Of a DNA stretch of 64,000 nt, positions 49,502-57,969 are shown piece after piece (positions within the stretch are counted from its first letter, which is position 1; each line of letters begins with the position of its first letter). Source of the stretch: Flavobacteriaceae bacterium (GTDB lineage Bacteria; Bacteroidota; Bacteroidia; Flavobacteriales; Flavobacteriaceae). The position numbers and the translations under genes are program-made. Below the pieces are notes generated by a model that saw only the letters and a program-made list of their open reading frames with translations, was not told the DNA's origin and did no database searches. The DNA lies in NCBI GenBank assembly GCA_018402385.1, contig JAGYJA010000007.1:124001-188000 (forward strand), read 5' to 3'.

Positions 49502-50209
49502 ATGAAAAATTGCATTATCGCCAGCACCTCAACCGTTTATGGCGGAAATTACCTTGACTATTTATTGCCTGAGCTGAAACATTTTTTTGCAAATACTCAA
49601 GAGATTATCTTTATCCCATTTGCACAACCGGGTGGTTTAAGTTGTGATGACTACACTCAAAAAGTGCAAAACGCCTTTCAGCATATCGATAAAAAAGTAG
49701 TGGGAATACACAGCTTTAAGAATCCAAAAGATGCGCTTGAAAATGCTGGTGGAATTTTTACGGGAGGAGGCAATACATTTAGATTAGTGAATGCACTTTA
49801 CAAGAATGAGTTAATGAATGCTTTACGCGAAAGCATCCTCAACGGCACCCCTTATCTAGGCACCAGCGCCGGAAGCAATATCTGTGGCCTAACTATGCAA
49901 ACTACAAACGATATGCCCATTGTTTATCCGCCAAGTTTTAAAACTTTGGGGATACTTCCTTTTAACTTGAACCCCCACTATCTTGACCCGGAACCCAATT
50001 CAACTCATATGGGTGAAACCCGTGAAACACGCATCAAAGAGTTTCACAGCATAAACAACTTACCCGTTGTGGGACTGAGAGAAGGCAGCTGGCTTGAAGT
50101 AAAGGGTGAAAATACGCTCTTAAAAGGGAATTTTGAGGCTCGCATTTTCCTGCAAAACAAACAAGCCTTTGAAATTCAACCACTCACAGAATTAAATACC
50201 ATTATTTAA
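49502..50209 (+). CDS. pepE: Dipeptidase E (alpha-aspartyl dipeptidase)
   Basis: 235 residues of peptidase family S51. The nucleophile Ser is in LGTSAGSNICG, GIFTGGGNTFRLV forms the oxyanion region, and NPHYLDPEPNSTHMGETRETRI carries the C-terminal catalytic part. It cleaves dipeptides with N-terminal Asp. It overlaps the glutaminase gene by one base (TAATG) and starts an operon of pepE, glsA, a GNAT gene and an L,D-transpeptidase. Confidence 0.93.
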   Translation: MKNCIIASTSTVYGGNYLDYLLPELKHFFANTQEIIFIPFAQPGGLSCDDYTQKVQNAFQHIDKKVVGIHSFKNPKDALENAGGIFTGGGNTFRLVNALYKNELMNALRESILNGTPYLGTSAGSNICGLTMQTTNDMPIVYPPSFKTLGILPFNLNPHYLDPEPNSTHMGETRETRIKEFHSINNLPVVGLREGSWLEVKGENTLLKGNFEARIFLQNKQAFEIQPLTELNTII

Positions 50210-51123
50210 TGGATTACACAAAAATACTCAATGAAATAAGTGAGGAACTTTCCAATTTTAATAACCCGGGAAAAGTTGCCTCATACATCCCTGAGCTCTC
50301 CAAAGTTGATCCATCAAAATTTGGGGTTCACTTATATTGTACAAGTGGAACTCATCACGCTTTTGGTGATACACAAGAGCGCTTTTCCATTCAAAGTATT
50401 TCAAAAGTTTTTAGTCTTTCTATAGTAATGAGATTACTTGGGGACGACTTGTGGAAGCGAATGGATGTAGAACCCTCCGGGAATGCATACAACTCCCTTT
50501 TTCAGCTGGAACGAGAAAACGGTATTCCCAGAAATCCATTTATTAACTCGGGAGCCCTAGTTTTGGCAGACATATTAGTTTCTGAATTTGATCATCCAAA
50601 AGACAAACTATTAAATTTTGTAAGGAATATTTCAGGGGTGCCATCCATTGATTTTGATGAAAAGGTCGCTCAAAGCGAAAAGCATCACGGACACAGAAAT
50701 GCCGCTTTAGCCAATTTGATGAAGTCATTTGGAAACATAAAAAATGATATTTCAACACTATTGGACGTCTATTTTTATCAATGCTCAATTGCTATGAATT
50801 GTGAAGAACTAGCAAAAGCATTTATGGTATATGCTAACGAAGGAAAAATCTTAAATAATGATGAAGAAATTTTAAACCCTATGAAAGTGCAACGCATCAA
50901 TGCCTTGATGCAAACCTGCGGATTTTATGATGAAGCCGGCGAATTTGCTTTTAGAGTAGGACTTCCGGGAAAAAGTGGTGTGGGTGGAGGTATTGTTGCC
51001 ATACACCCTGAAAAATACAGTGTGGCTGTGTGGAGCCCAAAATTGAATGAAAGGGGAAATTCACTTCTGGGAATGGAAACGCTGGAACGATTGACTACAA
51101 AAACAGGGCTGTCCATATTTTAA
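50209..51123 (+). CDS. glsA: Glutaminase A
   Basis: 304 residues. The serine-beta-lactamase-like SxxK motif is in FSIQSISKVFS. PSGNAYNSLFQLE, NPFINSGAL and GVGGGIVAIHPEKYSVAVWSP are family landmarks. It hydrolyses glutamine to glutamate and ammonia. It is translationally coupled to pepE, which suggests joint use of peptides and amino acids as nitrogen source. Confidence 0.96.
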   Translation: MDYTKILNEISEELSNFNNPGKVASYIPELSKVDPSKFGVHLYCTSGTHHAFGDTQERFSIQSISKVFSLSIVMRLLGDDLWKRMDVEPSGNAYNSLFQLERENGIPRNPFINSGALVLADILVSEFDHPKDKLLNFVRNISGVPSIDFDEKVAQSEKHHGHRNAALANLMKSFGNIKNDISTLLDVYFYQCSIAMNCEELAKAFMVYANEGKILNNDEEILNPMKVQRINALMQTCGFYDEAGEFAFRVGLPGKSGVGGGIVAIHPEKYSVAVWSPKLNERGNSLLGMETLERLTTKTGLSIF

Positions 51124-51128
51124 AAGCC

Positions 51129-51596
51129 ATGCAAACATCAAAATTTGAAATAAAAGAAATCACCACAGAGCAAACTATAGCCGTGAGACACCCGGTATTA
51201 AGAGCCGGAAGGCCTCGTGAGGATTGTTATTTTCCGGGTGATGATTTGAGTACAACTGTTCATTTTGGGGTTTTTGTGAAGAACAAACTTGCAGGTATTG
51301 CTACATTTTTGGAACAAAATAATCTTAATTTTGATGGTGAGCATATGCAATTGCGAGGAATGGCCGTTCTTGATCAATTTAAAGGAAAAGGGTATGGTAA
51401 ACAATTGTTAAAAGCAGGAGAACAACTTGCATATCAAAAACAAAAGCAATACCTATGGTGTAATGCACGCATCGTTGCCAAATCGTTTTATGAGAATCAG
51501 GGCTTTAAAACTTTTGGTGATTCTTTTGAAATTCCTTTAGTTGGCACTCACTTTGTTATGTACAAGGAAACAACAAACATACCCGATTCATGTTAA
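51129..51596 (+). CDS. GNAT-family N-acetyltransferase
   Basis: 155 residues. The acetyl-CoA-binding motif A is visible as LRGMAVLDQFKGKGYGKQLL, followed by a motif B with NARIVAKSFYENQGF. The substrate is unknown. It lies 5 bp after glsA and overlaps the next gene by 7 bp, so it is in the same operon. Confidence 0.88.
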   Translation: MQTSKFEIKEITTEQTIAVRHPVLRAGRPREDCYFPGDDLSTTVHFGVFVKNKLAGIATFLEQNNLNFDGEHMQLRGMAVLDQFKGKGYGKQLLKAGEQLAYQKQKQYLWCNARIVAKSFYENQGFKTFGDSFEIPLVGTHFVMYKETTNIPDSC

Positions 51597-53182
51597 AAAA
51601 ATTACTTCTCATATCTATACTTGCCGTTTTCTTTGTCTCTTGTAAAGACAAAGTGGAGGTAGTTCCTGAAGTGACTATTGAAGAGATAGAATTGGATTCT
51701 CTCAATAGAATAAAAATGGTTTCCATAGACACTTTGTCTTTAGAGGCAATAAGTGACTCACTTATTCAATCATTTTATTTAAACAATCAATTAAAAACCT
51801 TTTGGGTCTCTGATCAGTCACGAGGAGCACTTGTCAACGAGTTATTAAAGGTTGAGAAGGAAGGGCTTTTTGAAAAACATTTTGACCTGGATAGCATACA
51901 AAAAAAAGAAAGCATCCTTGAAAAACTAACCGATAAAGAGTTGATTTCTTATGATTTTCTTCTTACCAAAAACCTCTTGCGATACATTTATAAGGTGAGT
52001 AAAGGCAGTATCAATCCTAAAGAAATGTATGAAGATTATGAGTTAAAACCAGATACTTTTGATTTTAAAACCACGCTGTTAAAGTTTCAGAAAGAAGATT
52101 TTGACAAGGTAATTAATGACTTAAAACCTCAACATATAGTTTATAAAAAATTAAGAACAGCATTAGAACTCATTGATGAGTTTCCAAAGGTAAACCTAAA
52201 CAAAATTGAAGTTGATGGCAAACTGGAAATAAGCGACACTATTGATGTTGTCATTGCCTTAAAAGAGAGATTGATTTTTTGGAAAGATTTAAAACCACAA
52301 GACAGTATAACCGCTGTTTTTGATGAGGAGACAGAACTAGCCGTTAAGAAATTCCAGATGCGTCACGGTCTGGCCACAGATGGTGTCGTGGGATTGGGTA
52401 CTTTATATGCTCTCAACAAAACTCCTGAACAAAGAAAATTACAAATTATAGCTAATATGGAGCGTTGGCGATGGTATCCACGCGACCTAGGTGATGAATA
52501 TCTAATCATTAATATCCCTGACTATACCTTGCATGCTATCAAAAACAATGACACCACCAAGACAAACAGGGTTATCGTGGGTAAAAGTTCCAGAAGAACC
52601 CCGGTATTGACTTCCACATTCAGTCATTTGGTTTTCAATCCCACCTGGACCATACCCCCCACAATTAAGAAGAATGACATTGTTCCCTCCATAAAAAAGG
52701 ACAGGGGCTATTTAGCTTCAAAAAATATGACCGTTTATGATAAACAAGGCAATAAAGTGAGTGCCGAAGACTGGAATGAAAAAGACGCCCTTTCATACCG
52801 GTATGTTCAAAGCCCTGGGGCCTATAACTCCCTTGGACTGGTAAAATTTATGTTCCCCAATCGTTTTATGGTGTACCTTCATGATACCAATTCAAGAAGT
52901 TTTTTTGACAAGGCAAATCGTTCCCTCAGTTCGGGTTGTGTAAGGGTGCAAGACCCATTTGATCTCGCGGCTTACCTTTTGGATGATCAAAAAAAATGGA
53001 GTTTGGAAACCATCAATCAATTGGTTAAGACAAACACTACAAAAGAAGCAAAAATGACAAAAGATGTCAATGTGCACTTGTTCTACTGGACTGCCTGGAG
53101 TGAAAATGGTACTTTACAATTTCGGGATGACCTTTATAATAAAGATGAGGCCTTGTATAAAGCTCTGTTAGACTTGGACTAA
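51590..53182 (+). CDS. L,D-transpeptidase with peptidoglycan-binding domain (YcbB/LdtD type)
   Basis: 530 residues. A lipoprotein signal (FFVSCKDK) anchors it. The middle has a scaffold domain and a PG_binding_1 repeat (DEETELAVKKFQMRHGLATD). The C-terminal YkuD domain carries the catalytic Cys in SLSSGCVRVQDP. It forms 3-3 crosslinks in peptidoglycan or links lipoprotein to it. It overlaps the GNAT gene start and ends 15 bp inside the 3' end of a convergent second transpeptidase. Confidence 0.93.
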   Translation: MLKKLLLISILAVFFVSCKDKVEVVPEVTIEEIELDSLNRIKMVSIDTLSLEAISDSLIQSFYLNNQLKTFWVSDQSRGALVNELLKVEKEGLFEKHFDLDSIQKKESILEKLTDKELISYDFLLTKNLLRYIYKVSKGSINPKEMYEDYELKPDTFDFKTTLLKFQKEDFDKVINDLKPQHIVYKKLRTALELIDEFPKVNLNKIEVDGKLEISDTIDVVIALKERLIFWKDLKPQDSITAVFDEETELAVKKFQMRHGLATDGVVGLGTLYALNKTPEQRKLQIIANMERWRWYPRDLGDEYLIINIPDYTLHAIKNNDTTKTNRVIVGKSSRRTPVLTSTFSHLVFNPTWTIPPTIKKNDIVPSIKKDRGYLASKNMTVYDKQGNKVSAEDWNEKDALSYRYVQSPGAYNSLGLVKFMFPNRFMVYLHDTNSRSFFDKANRSLSSGCVRVQDPFDLAAYLLDDQKKWSLETINQLVKTNTTKEAKMTKDVNVHLFYWTAWSENGTLQFRDDLYNKDEALYKALLDLD

Positions 53183-53869
53183 CTGTGATTTTGTAAGATA
53201 TTCGTCAGAAGGATAATAAATAAACAAACATGATTTTTCCTTAATTAAATCGATGATGGTTTTACTCTCTTCCTTAGGCAATGATGGACATCCCAGGCTT
53301 CTGCCGAGTCTGCCGTGCTGTGATATGAAATTTTCAGATACATAATCTGCACCGTGAATCACAATGGCTCTTTCCCTGGCTTTGTCATTAATGTTCTTTT
53401 CTAATCCATCCAGTCTAAGAGAATAGCCATGCTTACCAAAATAAGTTTCAGCAGTGGCATAAAACCCTAAACTGCTTTGAAAAGATTCCGGTATGTTTGA
53501 AAAAGATTTGGCATATTCATTTCCGGTATTGCGACCATGAGCCACATAGGTTTGATGAAGAATTTCATTGGTTAATAAATCAATAACCCAAAGCCGCTTT
53601 TCATTTGCAGACAAGCTAAAGTCCACAACAGTTAGTAAATTCTTTTTTATTTTTCCGGTTTCCTCTAGAAGGTAATAACCATTAAGCGCCTTAGTAAAAC
53701 TGTCTTTAGTGGGTAATTCAAAATGGTTTGTATTCAAATTTTCATAGACCATTTCAGCCTTTGAAATTGTAGTTGTGGTAAGTTCGGTTGTGTGGAAGAT
53801 TGTGCTGCTTAAGTTGGTTGAATGGGAAATAAATCCAAACAACAAAATGGGGAGAATTTTGTATATCAT
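53168..53869 (-). CDS. Murein L,D-transpeptidase-like protein (YkuD_2 type)
   Basis: 233 residues with an N-terminal signal peptide. The C-terminal half matches the L,D-transpeptidase catalytic-domain family seen in Bacteroidetes: RAIVIHGADYVSE (His) and GRLGRSLGCPSLP (catalytic Cys). It lacks a peptidoglycan-binding repeat. Its 3' end overlaps that of the YcbB-type gene by 15 bp, an unusual convergent overlap between two enzymes of similar chemistry. The 246-bp gap upstream shows no gene. Confidence 0.88.
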   Translation of the reverse strand: MIYKILPILLFGFISHSTNLSSTIFHTTELTTTTISKAEMVYENLNTNHFELPTKDSFTKALNGYYLLEETGKIKKNLLTVVDFSLSANEKRLWVIDLLTNEILHQTYVAHGRNTGNEYAKSFSNIPESFQSSLGFYATAETYFGKHGYSLRLDGLEKNINDKARERAIVIHGADYVSENFISQHGRLGRSLGCPSLPKEESKTIIDLIKEKSCLFIYYPSDEYLTKSQLVQV

Positions 53870-54091
53870 TAATAATCTTTAGGTTAAACTTATATTTGGG
53901 CTTCCCAAAAATAGAAATTAAATTGGAATATCAAAATAAAAGAGTCATTAATATTGCTTTTATACCTTTACTAACGAGCTAAATTTTAATTTGTTATTCT
54001 TAAAGTGCTAAAGTTTCAGAGACAAAATTACTATCCCAATTCTACATACCTTATTTATTTACAATGCCTGAAATGAAAAGAAAATACTTAG

Positions 54092-54099
54092 TACATTTG
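54092..54099 (+). promoter_or_regulatory. gpmI -7 promoter box
   Basis: TACATTTG matches TAnnTTTG and ends 16 nt before the gpmI ATG. No TTG lies at the standard -33 spacing. Confidence 0.5.
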
Positions 54100-54115
54100 T
54101 ATCTTAATTTTAATT

Positions 54116-55630
54116 ATGCATAAAAAAGTCCTTTTGATGATATTAGACGGCTGGGGCATCACACAGAATCCGGCCATATCTGCCATTGCCAATGCAAAAA
54201 CCCCATTTATTGATTCTTTATTTTTAAAATATCCCAATGCGCAATTGCGTACTGACGGTTTGAATGTAGGACTACCAGAAGGTCAAATGGGTAATAGCGA
54301 GGTGGGCCACATCAATCTGGGTGCCGGTCGCATTATTTATCAGGAATTGGCAAAAATCAATCTTGCTGTTAAAAACGACACTCTATCTCAAGAACCTGTT
54401 TTGAAAGAAGCTTTCGCTTACGCGAAAAATAATCATAAAAAAATTCACCTTGTTGGACTTGTTTCAAATGGCGGTGTGCATTCTCATATTGATCATTTAA
54501 AGGGATTGCTTAATGCCGCAAAAGAAGCAAATTTGGAAAATGTATTTGTTCATGCCTTTACAGATGGCCGTGATGTTGACCCAAAATCCGGGTTTGGGTT
54601 TATTAATGAATTGCAAAATCATTTAAAATCAAGCGGAGGAAAACTAGCCTCTGTTGTGGGAAGATATTATGCTATGGATCGAGACAAACGCTGGGAACGC
54701 ACCAAAAAAGCATATGATCTTCTGGTTCACGGTAAAGGCAATCTCTCTCAAAATGCACTCGAAAGCATACAGCAAAGTTATGACAATGGCATTACTGATG
54801 AGTTTATTGAACCCATCATCTTAACTGAAAATGAAATACCCATAACAACCATAGAACCAGATGATGTTGTTGTTTTCTTTAACTTCAGAACAGACCGTGG
54901 AAGACAACTCACTGAAGCGCTTACACAAAAGGACTATCACGAATATAATATGTCAACTTTACCATTGCATTTTGTAACGATGACAAACTATGATGACAAT
55001 TACAAAAACATCAAAGTCATCTATAATAAAGACAATATCACTCAAACTTTAGGAGAAATCATTTCAAGATCTGGAAAAAAACAGATTCGCATTGCTGAAA
55101 CAGAAAAATACCCACACGTCACTTTCTTTTTTTCGGGTGGAAGAGAAATGCCTTTTGAAGGTGAAAAACGCATCTTGTGTCCTTCCCCAAAAGTAGCAAC
55201 CTATGACCTGCAACCGGAAATGAGCGCCTTTGAAATTAGAGATAAAATCATTCCTGAAATACAAGATAAAACAGCAGATTTTATCTGCCTTAATTTTGCA
55301 AACCCAGATATGGTGGGACATACAGGAGTTTTTGAAGCAGCAGTAAAAGCTTGTGAAACAGTTGATTTATGTTCAAAACATATCGTTGAAAAAGCATTAG
55401 AAAATGGCTATACAACTATCATTATTGCCGATCACGGAAATAGTGAAACCATGGTTAACCACGATGGATCTCCAAACACTGCACATACCACAAATCCGGT
55501 ACCTATTATTGTTGTAGATCCTGAAATAAAATCAGTTGAAAATGGTATTTTAGCCAATATTGCTCCCACTATTTTGAATCTTATGGGGATTGAAAAACCC
55601 GAAATAATGAATGAAAAATCACTTATATAA
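54116..55630 (+). CDS. gpmI: 2,3-bisphosphoglycerate-independent phosphoglycerate mutase
   Basis: 504 residues. LLMILDGWGI and the catalytic-Ser region GQMGNSEVGHINLGAGR are at the N-terminus, and the C-terminal metal site appears as TTIIIADHGNSE. It interconverts 3- and 2-phosphoglycerate, one step before enolase. A thioredoxin-like lipoprotein gene follows after 8 bp. Confidence 0.97.
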   Translation: MHKKVLLMILDGWGITQNPAISAIANAKTPFIDSLFLKYPNAQLRTDGLNVGLPEGQMGNSEVGHINLGAGRIIYQELAKINLAVKNDTLSQEPVLKEAFAYAKNNHKKIHLVGLVSNGGVHSHIDHLKGLLNAAKEANLENVFVHAFTDGRDVDPKSGFGFINELQNHLKSSGGKLASVVGRYYAMDRDKRWERTKKAYDLLVHGKGNLSQNALESIQQSYDNGITDEFIEPIILTENEIPITTIEPDDVVVFFNFRTDRGRQLTEALTQKDYHEYNMSTLPLHFVTMTNYDDNYKNIKVIYNKDNITQTLGEIISRSGKKQIRIAETEKYPHVTFFFSGGREMPFEGEKRILCPSPKVATYDLQPEMSAFEIRDKIIPEIQDKTADFICLNFANPDMVGHTGVFEAAVKACETVDLCSKHIVEKALENGYTTIIIADHGNSETMVNHDGSPNTAHTTNPVPIIVVDPEIKSVENGILANIAPTILNLMGIEKPEIMNEKSLI

Positions 55631-55638
55631 TTAAAATC

Positions 55639-56205
55639 ATGAAAAAAATATTATTAATACTGCTAGTATCCACATTAATGATTGCTTGTGGAAATGAAAA
55701 AAAAGAAAACGAAGAAACTCAAAATGAAGAAACTGTAACTTATGAAGAAGAGGAAGAACTTCCCATACTTCTTGGTAAACAAGAGATTACTACCATAAAA
55801 TCTGCTCCTTACTCAAAATGGTTTATGGAAAATTACAAGTACAGCCCAAACCAAAAAAAACTGGGCCCTCTAAAAACAGCTCTTGAAGGAAAAAAACTAA
55901 CCATTTTTATGGGCACCTGGTGTGAAGACAGTCAAATGCAGGTGCCGGCATTGCTTAATGTTCTTGATGCTATCAAATATGACAGCTCGAACATCACATT
56001 AATTACTATGTCTGAAGACAAAGACACTCCAGAAGGACTTGAAGATGGACTCAATATTTTATACGTCCCCACAATTATTGTTTATGAAAACGAGTTGGAA
56101 ATGGGAAGAATTGTTGAATACCCTGTTGAAAGTCTTGAAGCCGATTTACTGGCTATAGCAACAGGTGAAGAATATAAGCACTCATACGCAGACGAGCAGG
56201 AATAA
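55639..56205 (+). CDS. Thioredoxin-fold lipoprotein with a CxxS active site
   Basis: 188 residues. A lipoprotein signal (STLMIACGN) is followed by a Glu-rich linker (residues about 20-45) and a thioredoxin fold (LTIFMGTWCEDSQMQVPAL, later LYVPTIIVYENE with cis-Pro). The active site is Cys-Glu-Asp-Ser, so the resolving Cys is missing. A single-Cys form suits mixed-disulfide handling or a redox-inactive binder in the periplasm rather than a standard reductase. It is in an operon with gpmI. Confidence 0.85.
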   Translation: MKKILLILLVSTLMIACGNEKKENEETQNEETVTYEEEEELPILLGKQEITTIKSAPYSKWFMENYKYSPNQKKLGPLKTALEGKKLTIFMGTWCEDSQMQVPALLNVLDAIKYDSSNITLITMSEDKDTPEGLEDGLNILYVPTIIVYENELEMGRIVEYPVESLEADLLAIATGEEYKHSYADEQE

Positions 56206-56225
56206 TTCATTCCATATATTCTTTG

Positions 56226-56233
56226 TAATTTTG
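56226..56233 (+). promoter_or_regulatory. -7 box for the HAD gene
   Basis: TAATTTTG, matching TAnnTTTG, ends 8 nt before the ATG at 56242. It may give a nearly leaderless transcript. Confidence 0.45.
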
Positions 56234-56241
56234 CCGGAATT

Positions 56242-56643
56242 ATGAGAAATAAATCATTAACTATCGCCATCGATTTTGATGGTACATTGGTTGAGAATGC
56301 TTATCCAAAAATTGGAAAACCCGTTCTTTTTGCTTTTGAAACTTTAAAAGAACTTCAGGAGCAAGGTCATCGTTTGATTTTATGGACATACCGTCACGGT
56401 AAAGAATTAGAAGAGGCCATAGCTTTTTGTAAAGCAAGAGAAATTACATTCTATGCAATCAATAAAAGTTTCCCCGAGGAAGAATTTGACGATACCCAAA
56501 GCCGGAAAATTTTGGCTGATATTTACATAGATGACAGAAATATTGGCGGATTGATGGAATGGGGCGAAATATACAGATTGCTTGTCAATGAAAACGGAGG
56601 ACTCAAAAAGATTAAAAAAGTAAAGGGCTCTTCTCCTTTTTAA
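56242..56643 (+). CDS. Small HAD-superfamily phosphatase-like protein
   Basis: 133 residues. HAD motif I is DFDGTLVEN, motif II is the Thr in ILWTYRHG, and the acidic motif IV is in ADIYIDDRNIGG. There is no cap domain, which fits the short capless HAD proteins of Bacteroidetes. The substrate is unknown. It lies 18 bp upstream of map. Confidence 0.85.
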   Translation: MRNKSLTIAIDFDGTLVENAYPKIGKPVLFAFETLKELQEQGHRLILWTYRHGKELEEAIAFCKAREITFYAINKSFPEEEFDDTQSRKILADIYIDDRNIGGLMEWGEIYRLLVNENGGLKKIKKVKGSSPF

Positions 56644-56661
56644 AAAAATAAAATATTCAAA

Positions 56662-57482
56662 ATGATTATACCAAAATCAAAAGAAGAAATTGAATTGATG
56701 CGGCAAAGTGCGCTGGTTGTATCCCGCACATTGGGAATGATCGCTGCCGAGCTTAAACCGGGTGTAAAATTGAGTTACCTCGATCAACTTGCCGAAGCTT
56801 ATATCAGAGAAGAAGAAAACGCCCTTCCCGGTTTTAAAGGTCTTTATGATTGCCCCTCTACCCTGTTAATCAGCGTAAATAATCAAGTAGTCCACGGGCT
56901 TCCCACTGATATGGAAATCAGGGAAGGTGACATTCTCTCTATTGACTGTGGAGCCATTAAAAATGAGTATTATGGCGACCACGCTTATACATTTGCTGTG
57001 GGTGAAATAAAACCCGAAGTAGCAAAATTATTGGAAGTCACTAAAGAATCCCTCTACAGAGGAATCAGGGAATTCAAATCCGGTAACCGTGTGGGGGATA
57101 TTGGATTTGCAATTCAAAACTATTGTGAAAGCTTTGGCTATGGTGTCGTAAGGGAACTTGTGGGTCATGGATTGGGTAAAAAACTTCACGAAGACCCTGA
57201 AATTCCCAATTATGGAAAACGCGGACGCGGAAAAAATTCATTGAAGGTATGACCATCGCCATTGAGCCTATGATCAATATGGGGACGCATCGTGTAAAAC
57301 AACTCAAAGACGGATGGACCATCGTAACCGATGATGGCCAACCCAGTGCCCATTTTGAGCACAATGTAGCCTTAGTTGATGGCAAACCCGAGCTGCTTTC
57401 CACATTTGGATACATCTACAAAGTGCTGGGTATTGAAAGTGATGAGGAAAGTGAGTTTAGACAAACGACGTTGGTGCTTTAG
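56662..57482 (+). CDS. map: Methionine aminopeptidase, frame broken by one base
   Basis: Type I methionine aminopeptidase, which removes the initiator Met. Metal ligands and substrate residues are present: DCGAIKNEYYGDHAYTF (Asp pair), VGHGLGKKLHEDPEIPN (His), MTIAIEPMI (Glu) and AHFEHNVALV (Glu). The frame breaks at the A-run at 57231-57236. One more A would give the expected GRGKKFIEGMT and join the first 193 residues to the last 77, giving a normal 273-residue enzyme. As written, the first frame stops at 57250-57252. The enzyme is usually essential, so a homopolymer error is the likely cause. Confidence 0.92.
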
Positions 57483-57488
57483 TTATAC

Positions 57489-57525
57489 CACAGAGATACA
57501 CTGAGACACGCTGAGATTCACGGAG
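57489..57525 (+). repeat. CACnGAG four-unit repeat, copy C (left flank)
   Basis: Units CACAGAG, CACTGAG, CGCTGAG and CACGGAG begin at 57489, 57499, 57509 and 57519 (spacing 10, 10, 10 bp). It lies 6 bp after the map stop and ends 10 bp before the GxxExxY ATG. It is the left arm of an inverted pair. Confidence 0.85.
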
Positions 57526-57535
57526 AAAATAGGAT

Positions 57536-57913
57536 ATGATTGAGAAAGATTTGACAGATAAAATTATAAATGCTGCTATAGAAGTGCATCGTTCACTTGG
57601 TCCGGGTTTATTGGAGTCTGCTTATCAAGAATGTTTATTTTTCGAGCTTAAATCAAAAAATCTTCTTGTTCAAAAAGAAATTCCCTGTCCGGTTGTATAT
57701 AAAGACATCAAACTAGATCACGGTTATCGCATAGACTTACTAGTTGAAAATAAGGTTGTCATTGAATTAAAAACTGTTGAATGCTTTACAGACGTTCATA
57801 CTGCTCAAGTTTTAACTTATTTGAAACTAGGAGAATACCCTGTTGGTCTTTTAATAAATTTTCATACTAAGCTTTTAAAAAATGGAATCAAAAGATTCAT
57901 CAACACTCCCTAA
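57536..57913 (+). CDS. GxxExxY-family protein, PD-(D/E)XK-like
   Basis: 125 residues. The name-giving motif is G24-L-L-E27-S-A-Y30, preceded by EVHRSLGPG. A nuclease-like core follows: GYRIDLLV with Asp67, then VIELK with Glu77 and Lys79, spaced as in PD-(D/E)XK folds. The family is widespread in Bacteroidetes and other phyla and often present in several copies; I know of no established function. Here the gene is tightly enclosed by inverted CACnGAG repeats, which suggests that the protein acts on, or travels with, those repeats. The ATG at 57536 gives the full motif set. Confidence 0.9.
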   Translation: MIEKDLTDKIINAAIEVHRSLGPGLLESAYQECLFFELKSKNLLVQKEIPCPVVYKDIKLDHGYRIDLLVENKVVIELKTVECFTDVHTAQVLTYLKLGEYPVGLLINFHTKLLKNGIKRFINTP

Positions 57914-57916
57914 ACT

Positions 57917-57954
57917 CTCCGTGAATCTCCGTGTAAACTCTGTGAGTCTCCGTG
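57917..57954 (-). repeat. CACnGAG four-unit repeat, copy D (inverted right flank)
   Basis: On the plus strand the units read CTCCGTG, CTCCGTG, CTCTGTG, CTCCGTG from 57917, 57927, 57938 and 57948, so spacings are again 10, 11 and 10 bp. It is inverted relative to copies A, B and C. It ends 15 bp before the methyltransferase ATG. Confidence 0.85.
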
Positions 57955-57969
57955 AAACAACCCTACCAC

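Larger units (their letters stand above)
57489..57954. mobile_element. Putative mobile unit: GxxExxY gene within inverted CACnGAG repeats
   Basis: A 466-bp segment made only of a left repeat (57489-57525), the GxxExxY gene and an inverted right repeat (57917-57954). The right arm begins 3 bp after the stop codon. Solo copies of the same repeat at 41766 and 44096 show that the repeat exists apart from the gene, as in REP/RAYT-type or MITE-type systems. The mobile nature is inference; no target duplication is clear. Confidence 0.5.

Noticed and set aside
41766-57954. CACnGAG arrays as a CRISPR array
   Set aside because: Units are 7 bp with 3-4 bp gaps and only four per site; there are no 25-40 bp repeats, no unique spacers and no cas genes.
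57952-57969. GTG at 57952 as the methyltransferase start
   Set aside because: It is within the last unit of the right-hand repeat; the ATG at 57970 begins the conserved-looking sequence.
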